Source: Streptomyces sp. Root431
GTDB taxonomy: Bacteria; Actinomycetota; Actinomycetes; Streptomycetales; Streptomycetaceae
DNA length: 64,000 nt
Assembly: GCF_001426585.1 (NCBI RefSeq)
Contig: NZ_LMEI01000006.1
Location: 174,945 to 238,944 of the forward strand
Reading direction: 5' to 3'
The translations under genes were made by a program, and so were the position numbers. Within the stretch, counting starts at the first letter, position 1. Each line of letters starts with the position of its first letter. The notes under the pieces were generated by a model. That model was not told where the DNA came from. It worked only from the letters and a program-made list of their open reading frames with translations, and did not search any database. Shown one piece after another: positions 33,558 through 42,811 of the stretch.

Positions 33558-33576
33558 ACGCACGGGGGTGCGTGGA
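33558..33576. other. Hairpin in the leader region of the ABC operon
   Basis: CACGCAC and GTGCGTG flank GGGG, about 40 bases upstream of the ABC start and 150 bases upstream of the divergent PNGase A-like gene. It could be an operator or an mRNA hairpin; nothing distinguishes these. The rest of 33522-33728 is a divergent upstream region with a short AT-richer patch near 33620-33655. Confidence 0.4.
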
Positions 33577-33728
33577 TACGGCTGCCCGGCGGCGGTGTGG
33601 AAACCGTGCAAGGTTCGCTTTTTCCCCCGCGCGCGGCAATCGATTTTCCCCATGAGGGAACAGATCGCGCCATGTCCGCTCATCGTCCTCTGGACCGGGC
33701 CCTGGTGACCGCGCTTCACTTCCGCCCC

Positions 33729-35345
33729 ATGAGATCACTCAAGATCATGAGCATGCTCAGCGGTCTGGTCCTGGCCGCCGGAGCACTGCTCACCGCCCAC
33801 CCGGCCGCCGCCGACGGTCCGAACGGCCCGACGCCCCCCGCCGAGTTCGCCGGCGACTGGCACGACCCGGTCACCGCCGCGCCGCCCGTCGAGACCCCCG
33901 GCACCCGCAGTTGCGAGGTCACGCTCGCCGCCGCGCAGTTCCGCGACTTCACCCCGTACCAGGGCGGATACACCCCGCCGAAGGAGTGCGGCACCCGCTG
34001 GAACAAGGTCGTCCTCCGCCTGGAGGGAAGCGTCAAGGGCCGCCAGTACGACCGCCTCGGCTACGTCACCGTCGGCGGCGTGGAGATCCTCCGCACGTCC
34101 ACGCCGCAGCCCTCGCCCGACGGCATCACCTGGTCCGTGGAGAAGGACGTCACCCGCTACCGCGACACCCTCAGCCGCCCGCAGCCCGTCGAGATGCTCA
34201 TCGGCAATGTCGTGAACGAGACGTACACCGGCGTCCTCGACGTCCGGGTCACCCTCACCTTCCACACCGCGGAGGGCCGCGTGAAGCCCGCCGCCGGTAC
34301 ACCCGACCGGGTGATCCCCCTCACCGGCCCCACCCTCACGACCCCGCGCAACACCGAACGGCTGCTCGCCGAGGTGTACGCCACCGGCTCCGGAGGCGGC
34401 TGCGAGGAGTACTGGTACCTCTCCGTCCCCGACGCCGCCCCGTACTCCTGCCGGGCGACCGACGGCCCCCACCGCGAGGTCCGCGTCTCCGTCGACGGCC
34501 GGCTCGCGGGCATCGCGGCCCCCTTCCCCACGGTCTGGACCGGAGGCTGGTCCAACCCCTTCCTCTGGTACGTCACCCCCGGCCCGCGCGCCTTCGACGT
34601 CCAGCCGATCGTCTACGACCTGACCCCCTTCGCCGCCCTCCTCAACGACGGCGGCGCCCACCGCGTGGAGGTCTCCGTCGCCGGCGTCCCGGCCGGGCTG
34701 AGCGGCTGGTCCCTCCCCACCAACGTGCTGCTCTGGCAGGACGAGGGCAGCCGGGTCGTCACCGGCGGGCTCGACCGCCACGAGGAGGGCGCCCCGCGCA
34801 ACTCCTCCGTCTACACGGCGGGCTCGGCGGACACGCTCCACCGGCTCGACACCGAGGCCGGTCACCGGCTGACCGTCGCCGGGCACCTGAACACCTCCCA
34901 CGGCAGGGTCGCCACCACCGTCGACCGGACCGTCGGCCACACCTCCGTCCACCGCTGGGGCGAGGGCGAGAACCCCGACGCCTTCACCGCGCGCTGGACC
35001 GACCGCGAGACGGTGACCACCGGCCGCACCGTCACCCGCGCCGACCGCGCGTACACGATGGACGGCGAGACGACGATCGGCGCGGGCGACCGGCTGCGGA
35101 CGGTCCTCACCCTCGGGGACCGCGCCGACACCCTCGTCCTGCGCGACGGCCGGCGCCTCTCCTGGTCGCACCTCGACGACACGTACACCGGGGACGCGAC
35201 GTACACGACCGGTGTCCCGCGCGACCAGCGGCACGCCGTCGGCACGACGACCGAGCGGTACCGGCTCTACGGCTCCGACGGCTGCCACGACCGCAGCCTG
35301 ACGACGGTTCAGGGCACGCTCACCGAGGACCGGCTGCGCTGCTGA
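33729..35345 (+). CDS. Secreted PNGase A-like peptide-N-glycosidase (amidase)
   Basis: The 538-residue product has a signal peptide (hydrophobic 8-22, likely cut after A-A-A near 28). The mature part reads C-E-V-T-L-A, Y-T-P-P-K-E-C-G, W-N-K-V-V-L-R-L-E-G-S-V-K-G-R-Q-Y-D-R, Y-V-T-V-G-G-V-E-I-L-R-T-S-T-P, W-S-V-E-K-D-V-T-R-Y and I-G-N-V-V-N-E-T-Y-T-G-V, which match peptide-N4-(N-acetyl-beta-glucosaminyl)asparagine amidase A of plants and its bacterial relatives. These enzymes release N-glycans from glycoproteins or glycopeptides. It is convergent with a GH109-like glycosidase gene, supporting extracellular glycoprotein degradation. Two in-frame ATGs follow soon after; the first gives the best signal peptide. 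Confidence 0.88.
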   Translation: MRSLKIMSMLSGLVLAAGALLTAHPAAADGPNGPTPPAEFAGDWHDPVTAAPPVETPGTRSCEVTLAAAQFRDFTPYQGGYTPPKECGTRWNKVVLRLEGSVKGRQYDRLGYVTVGGVEILRTSTPQPSPDGITWSVEKDVTRYRDTLSRPQPVEMLIGNVVNETYTGVLDVRVTLTFHTAEGRVKPAAGTPDRVIPLTGPTLTTPRNTERLLAEVYATGSGGGCEEYWYLSVPDAAPYSCRATDGPHREVRVSVDGRLAGIAAPFPTVWTGGWSNPFLWYVTPGPRAFDVQPIVYDLTPFAALLNDGGAHRVEVSVAGVPAGLSGWSLPTNVLLWQDEGSRVVTGGLDRHEEGAPRNSSVYTAGSADTLHRLDTEAGHRLTVAGHLNTSHGRVATTVDRTVGHTSVHRWGEGENPDAFTARWTDRETVTTGRTVTRADRAYTMDGETTIGAGDRLRTVLTLGDRADTLVLRDGRRLSWSHLDDTYTGDATYTTGVPRDQRHAVGTTTERYRLYGSDGCHDRSLTTVQGTLTEDRLRC

Positions 35346-35350
35346 ACACG

Positions 35351-35390
35351 ACGGTGCCCGGCCCCCGCGCGCGCGGGGACCGGGCACCGT
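35351..35390. terminator. Bidirectional terminator between PNGase A-like and GH109-like genes
   Basis: ACGGTGCCCGG pairs with CCGGGCACCGT, and an inner CCCCGCG/CGCGGGG stem continues after one unpaired base on each side. It lies 5 bases from each stop codon. Confidence 0.9.
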
Positions 35391-35395
35391 ACCCC

Positions 35396-36826
35396 TCAGG
35401 AGGGCTTGACCGAGTCCACGCCCGAGCGTGCCTTGCGCCACTCCCCGCGGGTGAAGTCGGGGATCTCCTGCGGCGCGCCCTTCGCCTTGATCGAGGCGTG
35501 GCTCAGCGGCACCGGAGCCGTCCAGGTGGCGGCGTCGTACACGTCGAAGTCCGGGACGAGTCCCCGCTGCACGCACTGCATCAGGCGGTAGATCATGATG
35601 TAGTCCATGCCGCCGTGGCCGCCGGGCGGATTCGCGTGCTCCTTCCACAGCCAGTGGTCGAACTCGGCGGCGTAGGACGAGAAGTCCGCCCACTCGTCGT
35701 TCGTGTGGTCCGGCTCCAGATAGATCCGCGCCGGGTAGTCCTCGAAGACGCCCTTCGTCCCGCCCAGGCTGTTGATCCTGCTGTACGGGTGCGGGGTGGA
35801 GACGTCGTGCTCCAGCCGGATGAGCCGCCCCTTGGCCGTCTGGACCATGCTGATCGTCCGGTCGCTCTCGATGTACGTCTCCTTCCAGCTCGGGTCGTCC
35901 GGAGGCATGTGCTCCGCGCGGTACTCGGCGAGGCCGAGCGCCGGGGTGCCGAAGCTGCTGATGCTCACCACCCGGTCGCCGCGGTTGACGTCCATGTAGT
36001 TGGCGACGGGACCGAAGCCGTGGTTGGGGTAGAGGTCGCCGCGCAGCTGCGTGTGCCACTGCCGGCGCCAGGGCCCCTCGTAGTAGGTCGGCGAGAACAT
36101 CAGACCGCGCAGGTCGTGGTTGTACGCCCCCGCGCCGTGCAGCAGCTGCCCGAACTTCCCGGCGTGCGCCATGCGCAGGACCCGCATCTCGTTCCGCCCG
36201 TAGCAGCAGTTCTCCAGCTGCATGCAGTGGCGGCGGGTCTGCTCGGACAGGTCGACCAGCTCCCAGAGCTCGTCGATCCGCATCGCGATCGGACACTCGA
36301 CGCCGACGTGCTTGCCGTTGAGCATCGCCGCCTTGGCCATGGCGAAGTGCCGGTCCCAGGGCGTGGCCACGTACACGAAGTCGAGGTCGGAGCGGGCGCA
36401 GAGGTTCTCGTAGTCGTCCTCGCCGTTGGTGTAGACGGCGGGGGCCGGCTGCCCGGCGGCGACGACCTTGGCGGCGGCCCGCTCGGTCTTCTCCCGCACC
36501 GGGTCGCAGACGGCCACCACCCGCACCCAGGGCAGCGCGAGGAACAGGCCGATCATGCCGTTGCCCCGGTTGCCGAGACCGACGATCCCGACGCGGACCG
36601 TGGAACGGCGTTCGAAGGGGACCCCGGCCATGGTCGATCCGCGGCGCCTCGGCGTGTCCGGCGCCGCCTCCGCGGCCGCCGGGGGCATCGCGGAGGCGGA
36701 TCCGGGGGCGGATCCGGCGGCGGCCTGGGCGGCCGGAGCGCCGGCGGCGATGCCGATACCCGCTCCCGCCGCTCCGGCGGTGGTCTTGAGGACCGTGCGA
36801 CGGCTCGGGATGTGCTGCTCGTTCAT
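35396..36826 (-). CDS. Tat-exported GH109-like glycosidase (Gfo/Idh/MocA fold)
   Basis: The 476-residue product has a Tat signal ([14 protein letters not shown], Ala-rich to about residue 45). The Rossmann domain follows: [38 protein letters not shown]. The C-terminal part has [21 protein letters not shown] and G-G-M-D-Y-I-M. These are features of family GH109 alpha-N-acetylgalactosaminidases, which bind NAD and act by a redox-assisted mechanism; export with bound NAD explains the Tat signal. GGAGG precedes the ATG at 36826. It is convergent with the PNGase A-like gene. Confidence 0.9.
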   Translation of the reverse strand: MNEQHIPSRRTVLKTTAGAAGAGIGIAAGAPAAQAAAGSAPGSASAMPPAAAEAAPDTPRRRGSTMAGVPFERRSTVRVGIVGLGNRGNGMIGLFLALPWVRVVAVCDPVREKTERAAAKVVAAGQPAPAVYTNGEDDYENLCARSDLDFVYVATPWDRHFAMAKAAMLNGKHVGVECPIAMRIDELWELVDLSEQTRRHCMQLENCCYGRNEMRVLRMAHAGKFGQLLHGAGAYNHDLRGLMFSPTYYEGPWRRQWHTQLRGDLYPNHGFGPVANYMDVNRGDRVVSISSFGTPALGLAEYRAEHMPPDDPSWKETYIESDRTISMVQTAKGRLIRLEHDVSTPHPYSRINSLGGTKGVFEDYPARIYLEPDHTNDEWADFSSYAAEFDHWLWKEHANPPGGHGGMDYIMIYRLMQCVQRGLVPDFDVYDAATWTAPVPLSHASIKAKGAPQEIPDFTRGEWRKARSGVDSVKPS

Positions 36827-37006
36827 GGAACCTCCAGGAGCTGTGTGCACGGCTGTTTCATGAATCCCGCACAGGACCCTGGCCCCGGTGACCGACAGTG
36901 CGCAAGGGCGCGGATAGGACTCTTGCGACGGGTAGTTGGACCATACTGTTCCGGATATCGAGTGGAGCCGTACCGGACACGAAGCGTCACCCGAACATAC
37001 GAAGGA

Positions 37007-37030
37007 CCCCTCACCACGGGGGGTGAGGGG
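37007..37030 (-). terminator. Terminator of the FAD/Fe-S dehydrogenase gene
   Basis: CCCCTCACC (37007-37015) pairs with GGTGAGGGG (37022-37030) around a 6-base loop, 36 bases past the stop. The 240-base gap to the GH109-like gene otherwise holds the latter's promoter region, with no further gene visible. Confidence 0.8.
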
Positions 37031-37066
37031 CCTGGTCGGCGGGGTGCGCCGCGGGCTGACGGAGGA

Positions 37067-39991
37067 TCAGGGCCGGGTCGCGCGCTCCAGGGAGAGCAGC
37101 ACCGACTGGTAGCTCCGGCCCGTCGCCCGCTCCATGCCGATCTCGCACATCCGGTTGGCCGAGAGATGCGCGTCGAAGGGGCGGGCCGTGACCTCGGCCG
37201 CCTCGCGCGCCGTCGCCGAGGCCGTCAGCTCCGGGTGCAGCATGCCCCGGTCGCCCGCGAAGGCGCAGCAGCCCGCGTCGACGGGGACGACGACCTCCTC
37301 GGCACACGCCTCGGCGAGGCGGGTCAGCTGCTCCTCGTCGCCGAGGTGGCGCATGGAACAGGTGGGGTGGACGACGGCGGAGGTGACCCGGCGGCGGACC
37401 TCGAGCCGGGGGAGCAGCTCGTCGGCGGCCCAGACGAGGGAGTCGAGGACCGTGAGCTCGGCGTGGAGTTCGCGGTTGTCGTCGGTGAGGTAGGGGACGA
37501 CCTCGTCGGCGATGCCGAGGGTGCACGAGGAGGCGTCGACGACGAGGGGGAGCTTCCCGCCCGCGGTCCAGCCCCAGGCGGCCTCGACGATGCGGTTGGC
37601 CATGATCTCGTTGCCCAGCAGGTAGCCCTTGGAGTGCCAGATGGTGGCGCAGCAGGTTCCGGAGACGTCGTCGGGGATCCAGACGGGCTTCCCCGCGCGG
37701 GCGGACAGGGCGACGACGGCCTCGGGCAGGGAGGGGCCGTCATGGGTGTCGGGGGCACCGAAGATGCGGTTGACGCAGGCCGGGTAGTAGACGGCGACGG
37801 CCGCGGGGCGGTGGGTGCGGGGCAGACGGCGCGCGGCCGCGCCGGGGATCTCCGGCAGCCACTCCGGTACGAGGTCGGGGCGGACGGCCTTGCGGGCCAC
37901 GCCGGTCACCCGCTCCAGGACCCGGTCGCCGATCCGGTCCGCCGCGGCGACGGCGAGCCGGGCCGAGGCCTCCACGGCACGGAAGTTCTTCGCGGCGCGG
38001 GCGGCGATCCGTTCCTCACGGGGCGAGTGCCGCTGGTGCCGGAAGTCCTTCATCAGGGCGCCGGTGTCGATGCCGACGGGGCAGGCGAGCTTGCAGGTGG
38101 AGTCGCCGGCGCAGGTGTCGACGGCGTCGTAGCCGTACGCCTCCAGGAGCCGGGCCTCGACGGCGGAGCCGTCCGGCTGCCGCATCATCTCGCGGCGCAG
38201 CACGATCCGCTGGCGCGGAGTGGTCGTCAGGTCGTGGCTGGGGCAGGTCGGTTCGCAGAAACCGCACTCGATGCAGGGGTCGGCGATCGGCTCGACCTTG
38301 GGGATGGTCTTCAGGCCGCGCAGATGGGCCTGGGGGTCGCGGTCGAGGACGATCCTGGGGGCGAGGACCCCGTCGGGGTCGATGACCTCCTTGGTCCGCC
38401 ACATCAGCTCGGTCGCCGTCGTCCCCCACTCCAGTTCGAGGAACGGCGCGATGTTGCGGCCGGTGGCGTGCTCGGCCTTGAGCGAGCCGTCGAAGCGCTC
38501 GACGGTCAGCTTGCAGAACTCGTCCATGAAGGCCGCGTACCGCTCGACGTCGGAGCGGTCGCCGGCGTCGAAGGCGAGGAGGAAGTGGAGGTTGCCGTGG
38601 GCCGCGTGACCGGCCACGGCCGCGTCGAAGCCGTGCCGGGACTGGAGGTCGAGGAGCTCGGCGCAGGCCTCTGCGAGCCGGTCCGGCGGCACCGCGAAGT
38701 CCTCGGTGATGAGGGTCGTGCCCGAGGGGCGTGAGCCGCCGACGGCCGTCACGAAGGCCTTCCGGGCCTTCCAGTACCCGTTGATCGTCTTCGGGTCGCG
38801 GGTGAACGCGTTCTCCACGGAGGCCACCGGGGCGACCAGGTCGAGACCGGCGAGGACCGTCTCCGCCGCCCGCTCGTACGCCTCCCGCGCCGCCGCGTCC
38901 GGCGCCCGGAACTCGACCAGCAGCGCCGCCGTCTCCTTCGGGAGCTCCGCCCAGTCGGCGGGGACGCCCGCCACGCTCACCGAGGCCCGCAGCGTGTTGC
39001 CGTCCATCAGCTCCACCGCGAGCGCCCCGGCCTCGTTGAACAGCGGAACCGCCGCCGCGGCGGCCGGGAGCGAGGGGAAGAAGAGCAGGGCCGTGGAGAC
39101 CTCGCGGTCCAGCGGGAGGGTGTCGAAGACGGTCTCGGCGATGAAACCGAACGTGCCCTCGGAGCCGACCATCAGACCCCGCAGGATCTGCACCGGCGTC
39201 GATCCGTCGAGGAAGGCGTCCAGCCGGTAGCCGTTGGTGTTCTTGATCGCGTACTTGGCCCGGATCCGGGCCGTGAGCTCGGCGTCCGCCTCGATCTCGG
39301 CCTTGAGCGCGAGGAGCCCGGCGCACAGCCTCGGCTCGGCCCGCGCGAGCTCCTCGTCCGCCGCCGGGTCGGCCGTGTCGACCACCGTCCCCGACGGCAG
39401 GACGAAGGTGAGCGAGGCCAGCGTCCGGTACGAGTTCCTTGTGGTCCCCGCGGTCATCCCCGAGGCGTTGTTGGCGACGACCCCGCCGAGCGTGCAGGCG
39501 ATCGCGCTGGCCGGATCGGGCCCCAGGACCCGGCCGTGCGGGGCGAGTGCCGCGTTCGCCCGGACAACCGTGGTGCCGGGGCGGATCCGGGCGCGGGAGC
39601 CGCCGTCCAGGACCTCGACGCCCACCCAGTGACGGCGCACGTCGACGAGGATGTCCTCGCCCTGCGCCTGTCCGTTCAGACTCGTCCCCGCCGCCCGGAA
39701 GACGACCTCGCGGCCCTTGCCGTGCGCGTACGACAGGACCGCGGAGATGTCGTCGATGTCCTCGGCGACCACGACGACCCGCGGCACGAAGCGGTACGGG
39801 CTGGCGTCGGAGGCGTACCGGACGAGGTCGGAGAGGTCCGACAGGACCTTCTCCGGGCCGAGGAGCTCCGCGAGCTCCTCCCGCAGCCGCCGCGGCGTCC
39901 CCCGCGACTGGAGCTCGGGAACCCTGTCCGGGGCCGGACTCCGCTTCGTACCGGGGCGAAGGGCCTGCGGGTTCGGCTCAAGCAGCGGCAT
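37067..39991 (-). CDS. FAD-linked, Fe-S D-lactate/2-hydroxyacid dehydrogenase, fused type
   Basis: The 974-residue product joins an FAD-binding PCMH domain (V-F-R-A-A-G-T-S-L-N-G-Q-A near 95-107; G-G-V-V-A-N-N-A-S-G-M near 168-178), an FAD-oxidase C-terminal domain (A-G-H-A-A-H-G-N-L-H; K-A-E-H-A-T-G-R-N), two 4Fe-4S motifs (C-I-E-C-G-F-C-E-P-T-C-P and C-A-G-D-S-T-C-K-L-A-C-P) and a CCG-type C-terminal region (G-T-C-C-A-T, G-C-C-A-F-A-G-D). Such GlcD-GlcF fusions oxidise D-lactate or glycolate-like acids and pass electrons to quinone at the membrane. It stands alone, so the substrate is not fixed by context. The start M-P-L-L-E-P-N is 61 bases from the MarR gene. Confidence 0.93.
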   Translation of the reverse strand: MPLLEPNPQALRPGTKRSPAPDRVPELQSRGTPRRLREELAELLGPEKVLSDLSDLVRYASDASPYRFVPRVVVVAEDIDDISAVLSYAHGKGREVVFRAAGTSLNGQAQGEDILVDVRRHWVGVEVLDGGSRARIRPGTTVVRANAALAPHGRVLGPDPASAIACTLGGVVANNASGMTAGTTRNSYRTLASLTFVLPSGTVVDTADPAADEELARAEPRLCAGLLALKAEIEADAELTARIRAKYAIKNTNGYRLDAFLDGSTPVQILRGLMVGSEGTFGFIAETVFDTLPLDREVSTALLFFPSLPAAAAAVPLFNEAGALAVELMDGNTLRASVSVAGVPADWAELPKETAALLVEFRAPDAAAREAYERAAETVLAGLDLVAPVASVENAFTRDPKTINGYWKARKAFVTAVGGSRPSGTTLITEDFAVPPDRLAEACAELLDLQSRHGFDAAVAGHAAHGNLHFLLAFDAGDRSDVERYAAFMDEFCKLTVERFDGSLKAEHATGRNIAPFLELEWGTTATELMWRTKEVIDPDGVLAPRIVLDRDPQAHLRGLKTIPKVEPIADPCIECGFCEPTCPSHDLTTTPRQRIVLRREMMRQPDGSAVEARLLEAYGYDAVDTCAGDSTCKLACPVGIDTGALMKDFRHQRHSPREERIAARAAKNFRAVEASARLAVAAADRIGDRVLERVTGVARKAVRPDLVPEWLPEIPGAAARRLPRTHRPAAVAVYYPACVNRIFGAPDTHDGPSLPEAVVALSARAGKPVWIPDDVSGTCCATIWHSKGYLLGNEIMANRIVEAAWGWTAGGKLPLVVDASSCTLGIADEVVPYLTDDNRELHAELTVLDSLVWAADELLPRLEVRRRVTSAVVHPTCSMRHLGDEEQLTRLAEACAEEVVVPVDAGCCAFAGDRGMLHPELTASATAREAAEVTARPFDAHLSANRMCEIGMERATGRSYQSVLLSLERATRP

Positions 39992-40048
39992 GTCACGGCT
40001 CCCCTTCGGCGCGGCCCCGTGTCCAGGGGGCCTCCGGACCCCCAGGGA

Positions 40049-40528
40049 TCAGCAGCCGCTCTCCGGGACGCGGTCGACGAGAGCGGACAGCAGACCTCCG
40101 AGCACCTCGCGCTGATCGACGGTCAATGGAGCAAGGATGTCCTCTGCGGCCGCCCGGCGCGCGCTGCGCAGCTCGCGCAGCGTGGCGCGCCCCGCGTCGG
40201 TGAGCTCGATCCGGACCACGCGGCGGTTGCTCGGATCGGGGACCCTGCGCACCCGGCCGACCGCCTCCAGGCCGTCGACGAGGCTGGTCACGGCTCTGGG
40301 GACGACTTCGAGCCGGGTCGCGAGATCGGCCATCCGCGGTGGCTCCCCGAAGTGCGAGACCGTGCGCAGGAGCCGAGACTGCGCGGGGGTGATGCCGACC
40401 GGCTGCAGGTGATGCTTCTGGATGCGGTGCAGGCGCCGCGTGAGCCGCAGGAGCTGCTCGGCGAGGAGGCCGTCGGTGTCGGCCCCGCTCAGGCGGTCGG
40501 ATCCACTCAGGCGGTCGGAGGTGCTCAT
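40049..40528 (-). CDS. MarR-family regulator
   Basis: The 159-residue product has the MarR winged helix: G-I-T-P-A-Q-S-R-L-L-R-T-V, M-A-D-L-A-T-R-L-E-V-V-P-R-A-V-T-S-L-V-D-G-L (recognition region), then the wing D-P-S-N-R-R-V-V-R-I-E-L-T-D-A-G. The N-terminus repeats S-D-R-L-S-G twice. It is divergent from an ABC exporter, and TCATTGT-type repeats lie between, so it probably represses that exporter and itself. Confidence 0.92.
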   Translation of the reverse strand: MSTSDRLSGSDRLSGADTDGLLAEQLLRLTRRLHRIQKHHLQPVGITPAQSRLLRTVSHFGEPPRMADLATRLEVVPRAVTSLVDGLEAVGRVRRVPDPSNRRVVRIELTDAGRATLRELRSARRAAAEDILAPLTVDQREVLGGLLSALVDRVPESGC

Positions 40529-40553
40529 ACCGGGAACAATATCAGGACCTGGT

Positions 40554-40586
40554 TCATTGTGAGTATAGGTAACAATGAGCTAGGGT
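40554..40586 (+). promoter_or_regulatory. ABC exporter promoter with MarR operator
   Basis: TTGTGA (40557-40562), 18 bases, TAGGGT (40581-40586) form a plausible promoter. TCATTGT (40554-40560) and ACAATGA (40572-40578), 11 bases apart, cover the -35 and spacer. A further ACAAT at 40535-40539 may extend the site toward the marR start. Confidence 0.6.
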
Positions 40587-40641
40587 CCTTATCGACCACC
40601 GAACCGGATCGACTCCGGAACGTCCCCTCTCGAAGGAGCCC

Positions 40642-42522
40642 ATGCGCCCCCACGACCAGTCCGACTGGACGCCCCCGCCCCGCGACTCCGGCCAGCCGAA
40701 GGAGCCCGCGCAGGTGCGGCGCATCCTGCGGCTCTTCCGTCCCTACCGCGCCCGCCTCGCGCTCGTCGGCCTCCTGGTCGGCGCCGCCTCGCTGGTCTCG
40801 GTCGCCTCCCCGTTCCTGCTCAGGGAGATCCTGGACACCGCGATCCCCGAGGGGCGTACGGGGCTGCTCAGCCTGCTCGCCCTCGGCATGATCGCCACCG
40901 CCGTCCTGACCAGCGTCTTCGGCGTGCTCCAGACCCTGATCTCCACGACCGTCGGCCAGCGCGTCATGCACGACCTGCGCACCGGGGTCTACGAGCAGCT
41001 CCAGCGGATGCCCCTGGCCTTCTTCACGCGCACGCGCACCGGCGAGGTCCAGTCCCGCATCGCCAACGACATCGGCGGCATGCAGGCGACCGTCACCTCC
41101 ACGGCGACCTCGCTCGTCTCCAACCTCACGGCCGTCGTCGCGACCGTCGTCGCCATGCTCGCGCTCGACTGGCGGCTCACCGTCGTCTCCCTGCTCCTGC
41201 TGCCCGTCTTCGTCTGGATCAGCCGCCGCGTCGGCCGCGAGCGCAAGGCGATCACCACCCAGCGCCAGAAGCAGATGGCCGCCATGGCCGCGACCGTCAC
41301 CGAGTCCCTCTCGGTCAGCGGCATCCTCCTCGGCCGCACCATGGGCCGAGCCGACTCCCTGACCAGGTCCTTCGCCGAGGAGTCCGAGCGCCTCGTCGAC
41401 CTCGAAGTGCGCTCCTCCATGGCCGGACGGTGGCGCATGTCCACCATCGGCATCGTCATGGCCGCCATGCCCGCCCTGATCTACTGGGCCGCCGGCATCG
41501 CGCTCCAGTCGGGCGGCCCCGCGATATCGCTCGGCACGCTCGTCGCCTTCGTCTCGCTCCAGCAGGGCCTCTTCCGGCCCGCCGTGAGCCTGCTCTCCAC
41601 CGGCGTGCAGATGCAGACCTCGCTCGCCCTCTTCCAGCGCATCTTCGAGTACCTGGACCTGCCCGTCGACATCACCGAGCCCGCCGAGCCCGTCCGGCTC
41701 GCGAAGGTCCGCGGCGAGGTGACCTTCGAGAAGGTCGAGTTCCGTTACGACCCCGAGGGTCGGGAGCGCGCGACCCTTGACGGGATCGACGTCACCGTCC
41801 CGGCCGGCGGCAGCCTGGCCGTCGTCGGCCCCACCGGCTCGGGGAAGTCCACCCTCAGCTACCTCGTGCCCCGGCTGTACGACGTCACCGGCGGCCGCGT
41901 CGCCCTCGACGGCGTCGACGTGCGCGACCTCGACTTCGACACCCTGGCCCGGGCCGTCGGCGTGGTCTCCCAGGAGACCTACCTCTTCCACGCCTCCGTC
42001 GCCGACAACCTCCGCTTCGCCAAGCCGGACGCCACGGACGAGGAGATCGAGGCCGCCGCGCGCGCCGCGCAGATCCACGACCACATCGCCTCGCTGCCCG
42101 ACGGGTACGACACCCTCGTCGGCGAGCGCGGCTACCGCTTCTCGGGCGGCGAGAAGCAGCGGCTGGCCATCGCGCGCACGATCCTGCGCGACCCGCCGGT
42201 GCTCATCCTCGACGAGGCGACCAGCGCCCTCGACACCCGTACGGAACACGCCGTGCAGCAGGCCATCGACGCGCTCTCGGCCGGCCGCACCACCATCACC
42301 ATCGCCCACCGGCTCTCCACCGTCCGCGACGCCGACCAGATCGTCGTCCTGGAGGCGGGGCAGATCGCGGAGCGCGGGACGCACGAGGAGCTGCTCGCGC
42401 GGGACGGGCGGTACGCGGCACTGGTCCGCAGGGACGCCCGGACCGCAGGGCAGGGCGCGGTGCGGGACGCCGGGCGAGGCGAACAAACGAACGTGGGAGC
42501 GGTTGTTCCCCAGAACGTGTGA
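40642..42522 (+). CDS. ABC multidrug-type exporter (full NBD consensus)
   Basis: The 626-residue product has a six-helix exporter domain (about 35-330) and an NBD with Walker [10 protein letters not shown], signature F-S-G-G-E-K-Q-R, Walker [10 protein letters not shown] and H-loop I-A-H-R-L-S. All sites are intact, so it should work as a homodimer, in contrast to the pair at 29.9-33.5 kb. [17 protein letters not shown] and [13 protein letters not shown] are typical of this subfamily. AAGGAG precedes the ATG. The divergent MarR suggests drug-inducible export. Confidence 0.94.
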   Translation: MRPHDQSDWTPPPRDSGQPKEPAQVRRILRLFRPYRARLALVGLLVGAASLVSVASPFLLREILDTAIPEGRTGLLSLLALGMIATAVLTSVFGVLQTLISTTVGQRVMHDLRTGVYEQLQRMPLAFFTRTRTGEVQSRIANDIGGMQATVTSTATSLVSNLTAVVATVVAMLALDWRLTVVSLLLLPVFVWISRRVGRERKAITTQRQKQMAAMAATVTESLSVSGILLGRTMGRADSLTRSFAEESERLVDLEVRSSMAGRWRMSTIGIVMAAMPALIYWAAGIALQSGGPAISLGTLVAFVSLQQGLFRPAVSLLSTGVQMQTSLALFQRIFEYLDLPVDITEPAEPVRLAKVRGEVTFEKVEFRYDPEGRERATLDGIDVTVPAGGSLAVVGPTGSGKSTLSYLVPRLYDVTGGRVALDGVDVRDLDFDTLARAVGVVSQETYLFHASVADNLRFAKPDATDEEIEAAARAAQIHDHIASLPDGYDTLVGERGYRFSGGEKQRLAIARTILRDPPVLILDEATSALDTRTEHAVQQAIDALSAGRTTITIAHRLSTVRDADQIVVLEAGQIAERGTHEELLARDGRYAALVRRDARTAGQGAVRDAGRGEQTNVGAVVPQNV

Positions 42523-42644
42523 TCGTTCCGGGAATCGTTGCCCAACTCCCGTACGGCATCGGAAGATTACGGAGTGCGAGCGACGGGCTGCAGACCGCGA
42601 CCGCACCGTCCCACTGATGTACCTGTACGAGGAGAAGCACCACC

Positions 42645-42704
42645 ATGAACGTCATCACCGATCTGCTCGCCGGCGTCCTCCACTTCCTGGGTTGGCTCGT
42701 CTGA
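42645..42704 (+). CDS. 19-residue hydrophobic micro-ORF
   Basis: The ATG at 42645 has GAGGAGAAG 9 bases upstream and encodes [19 protein letters not shown] before a TGA. The peptide is one amphipathic or membrane-inserting helix with a single Asp and a His. It has its own strong terminator 14 bases downstream, and lies 122 bases after the ABC gene and 107 bases before mltG. A good RBS, defined stop and terminator argue for a real gene. Size and hydrophobicity recall type I toxin peptides and phenol-soluble modulins, but I know of no assigned function. Confidence 0.6.
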   Translation: MNVITDLLAGVLHFLGWLV

Positions 42705-42717
42705 CGATCGCAGTGCC

Positions 42718-42764
42718 CGGCGCCGTCGGTCCCCCGTCCCAGGGGACCGGCGGCGCCGCCGCGT
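42718..42764 (+). terminator. Terminator after the micro-ORF
   Basis: GGCGCCGTCGGTCCCC pairs with GGGGACCGGCGGCGCC (one G-T pair) across a 7-base loop. It isolates the micro-ORF transcript from mltG. Confidence 0.8.
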
Positions 42765-42811
42765 GCGCGGGGCTCCCCGGAATCCCGCACGGGGCGGGTT
42801 AGCGTGCGGCC

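Noticed and set aside
36931..36950. TTGGACCAT-type element upstream of the GH109-like gene, resembling half a DasR site
   Set aside because: Only one half matches the DasR pattern, spacing is wrong and the second half is absent, so I do not call a DasR site.
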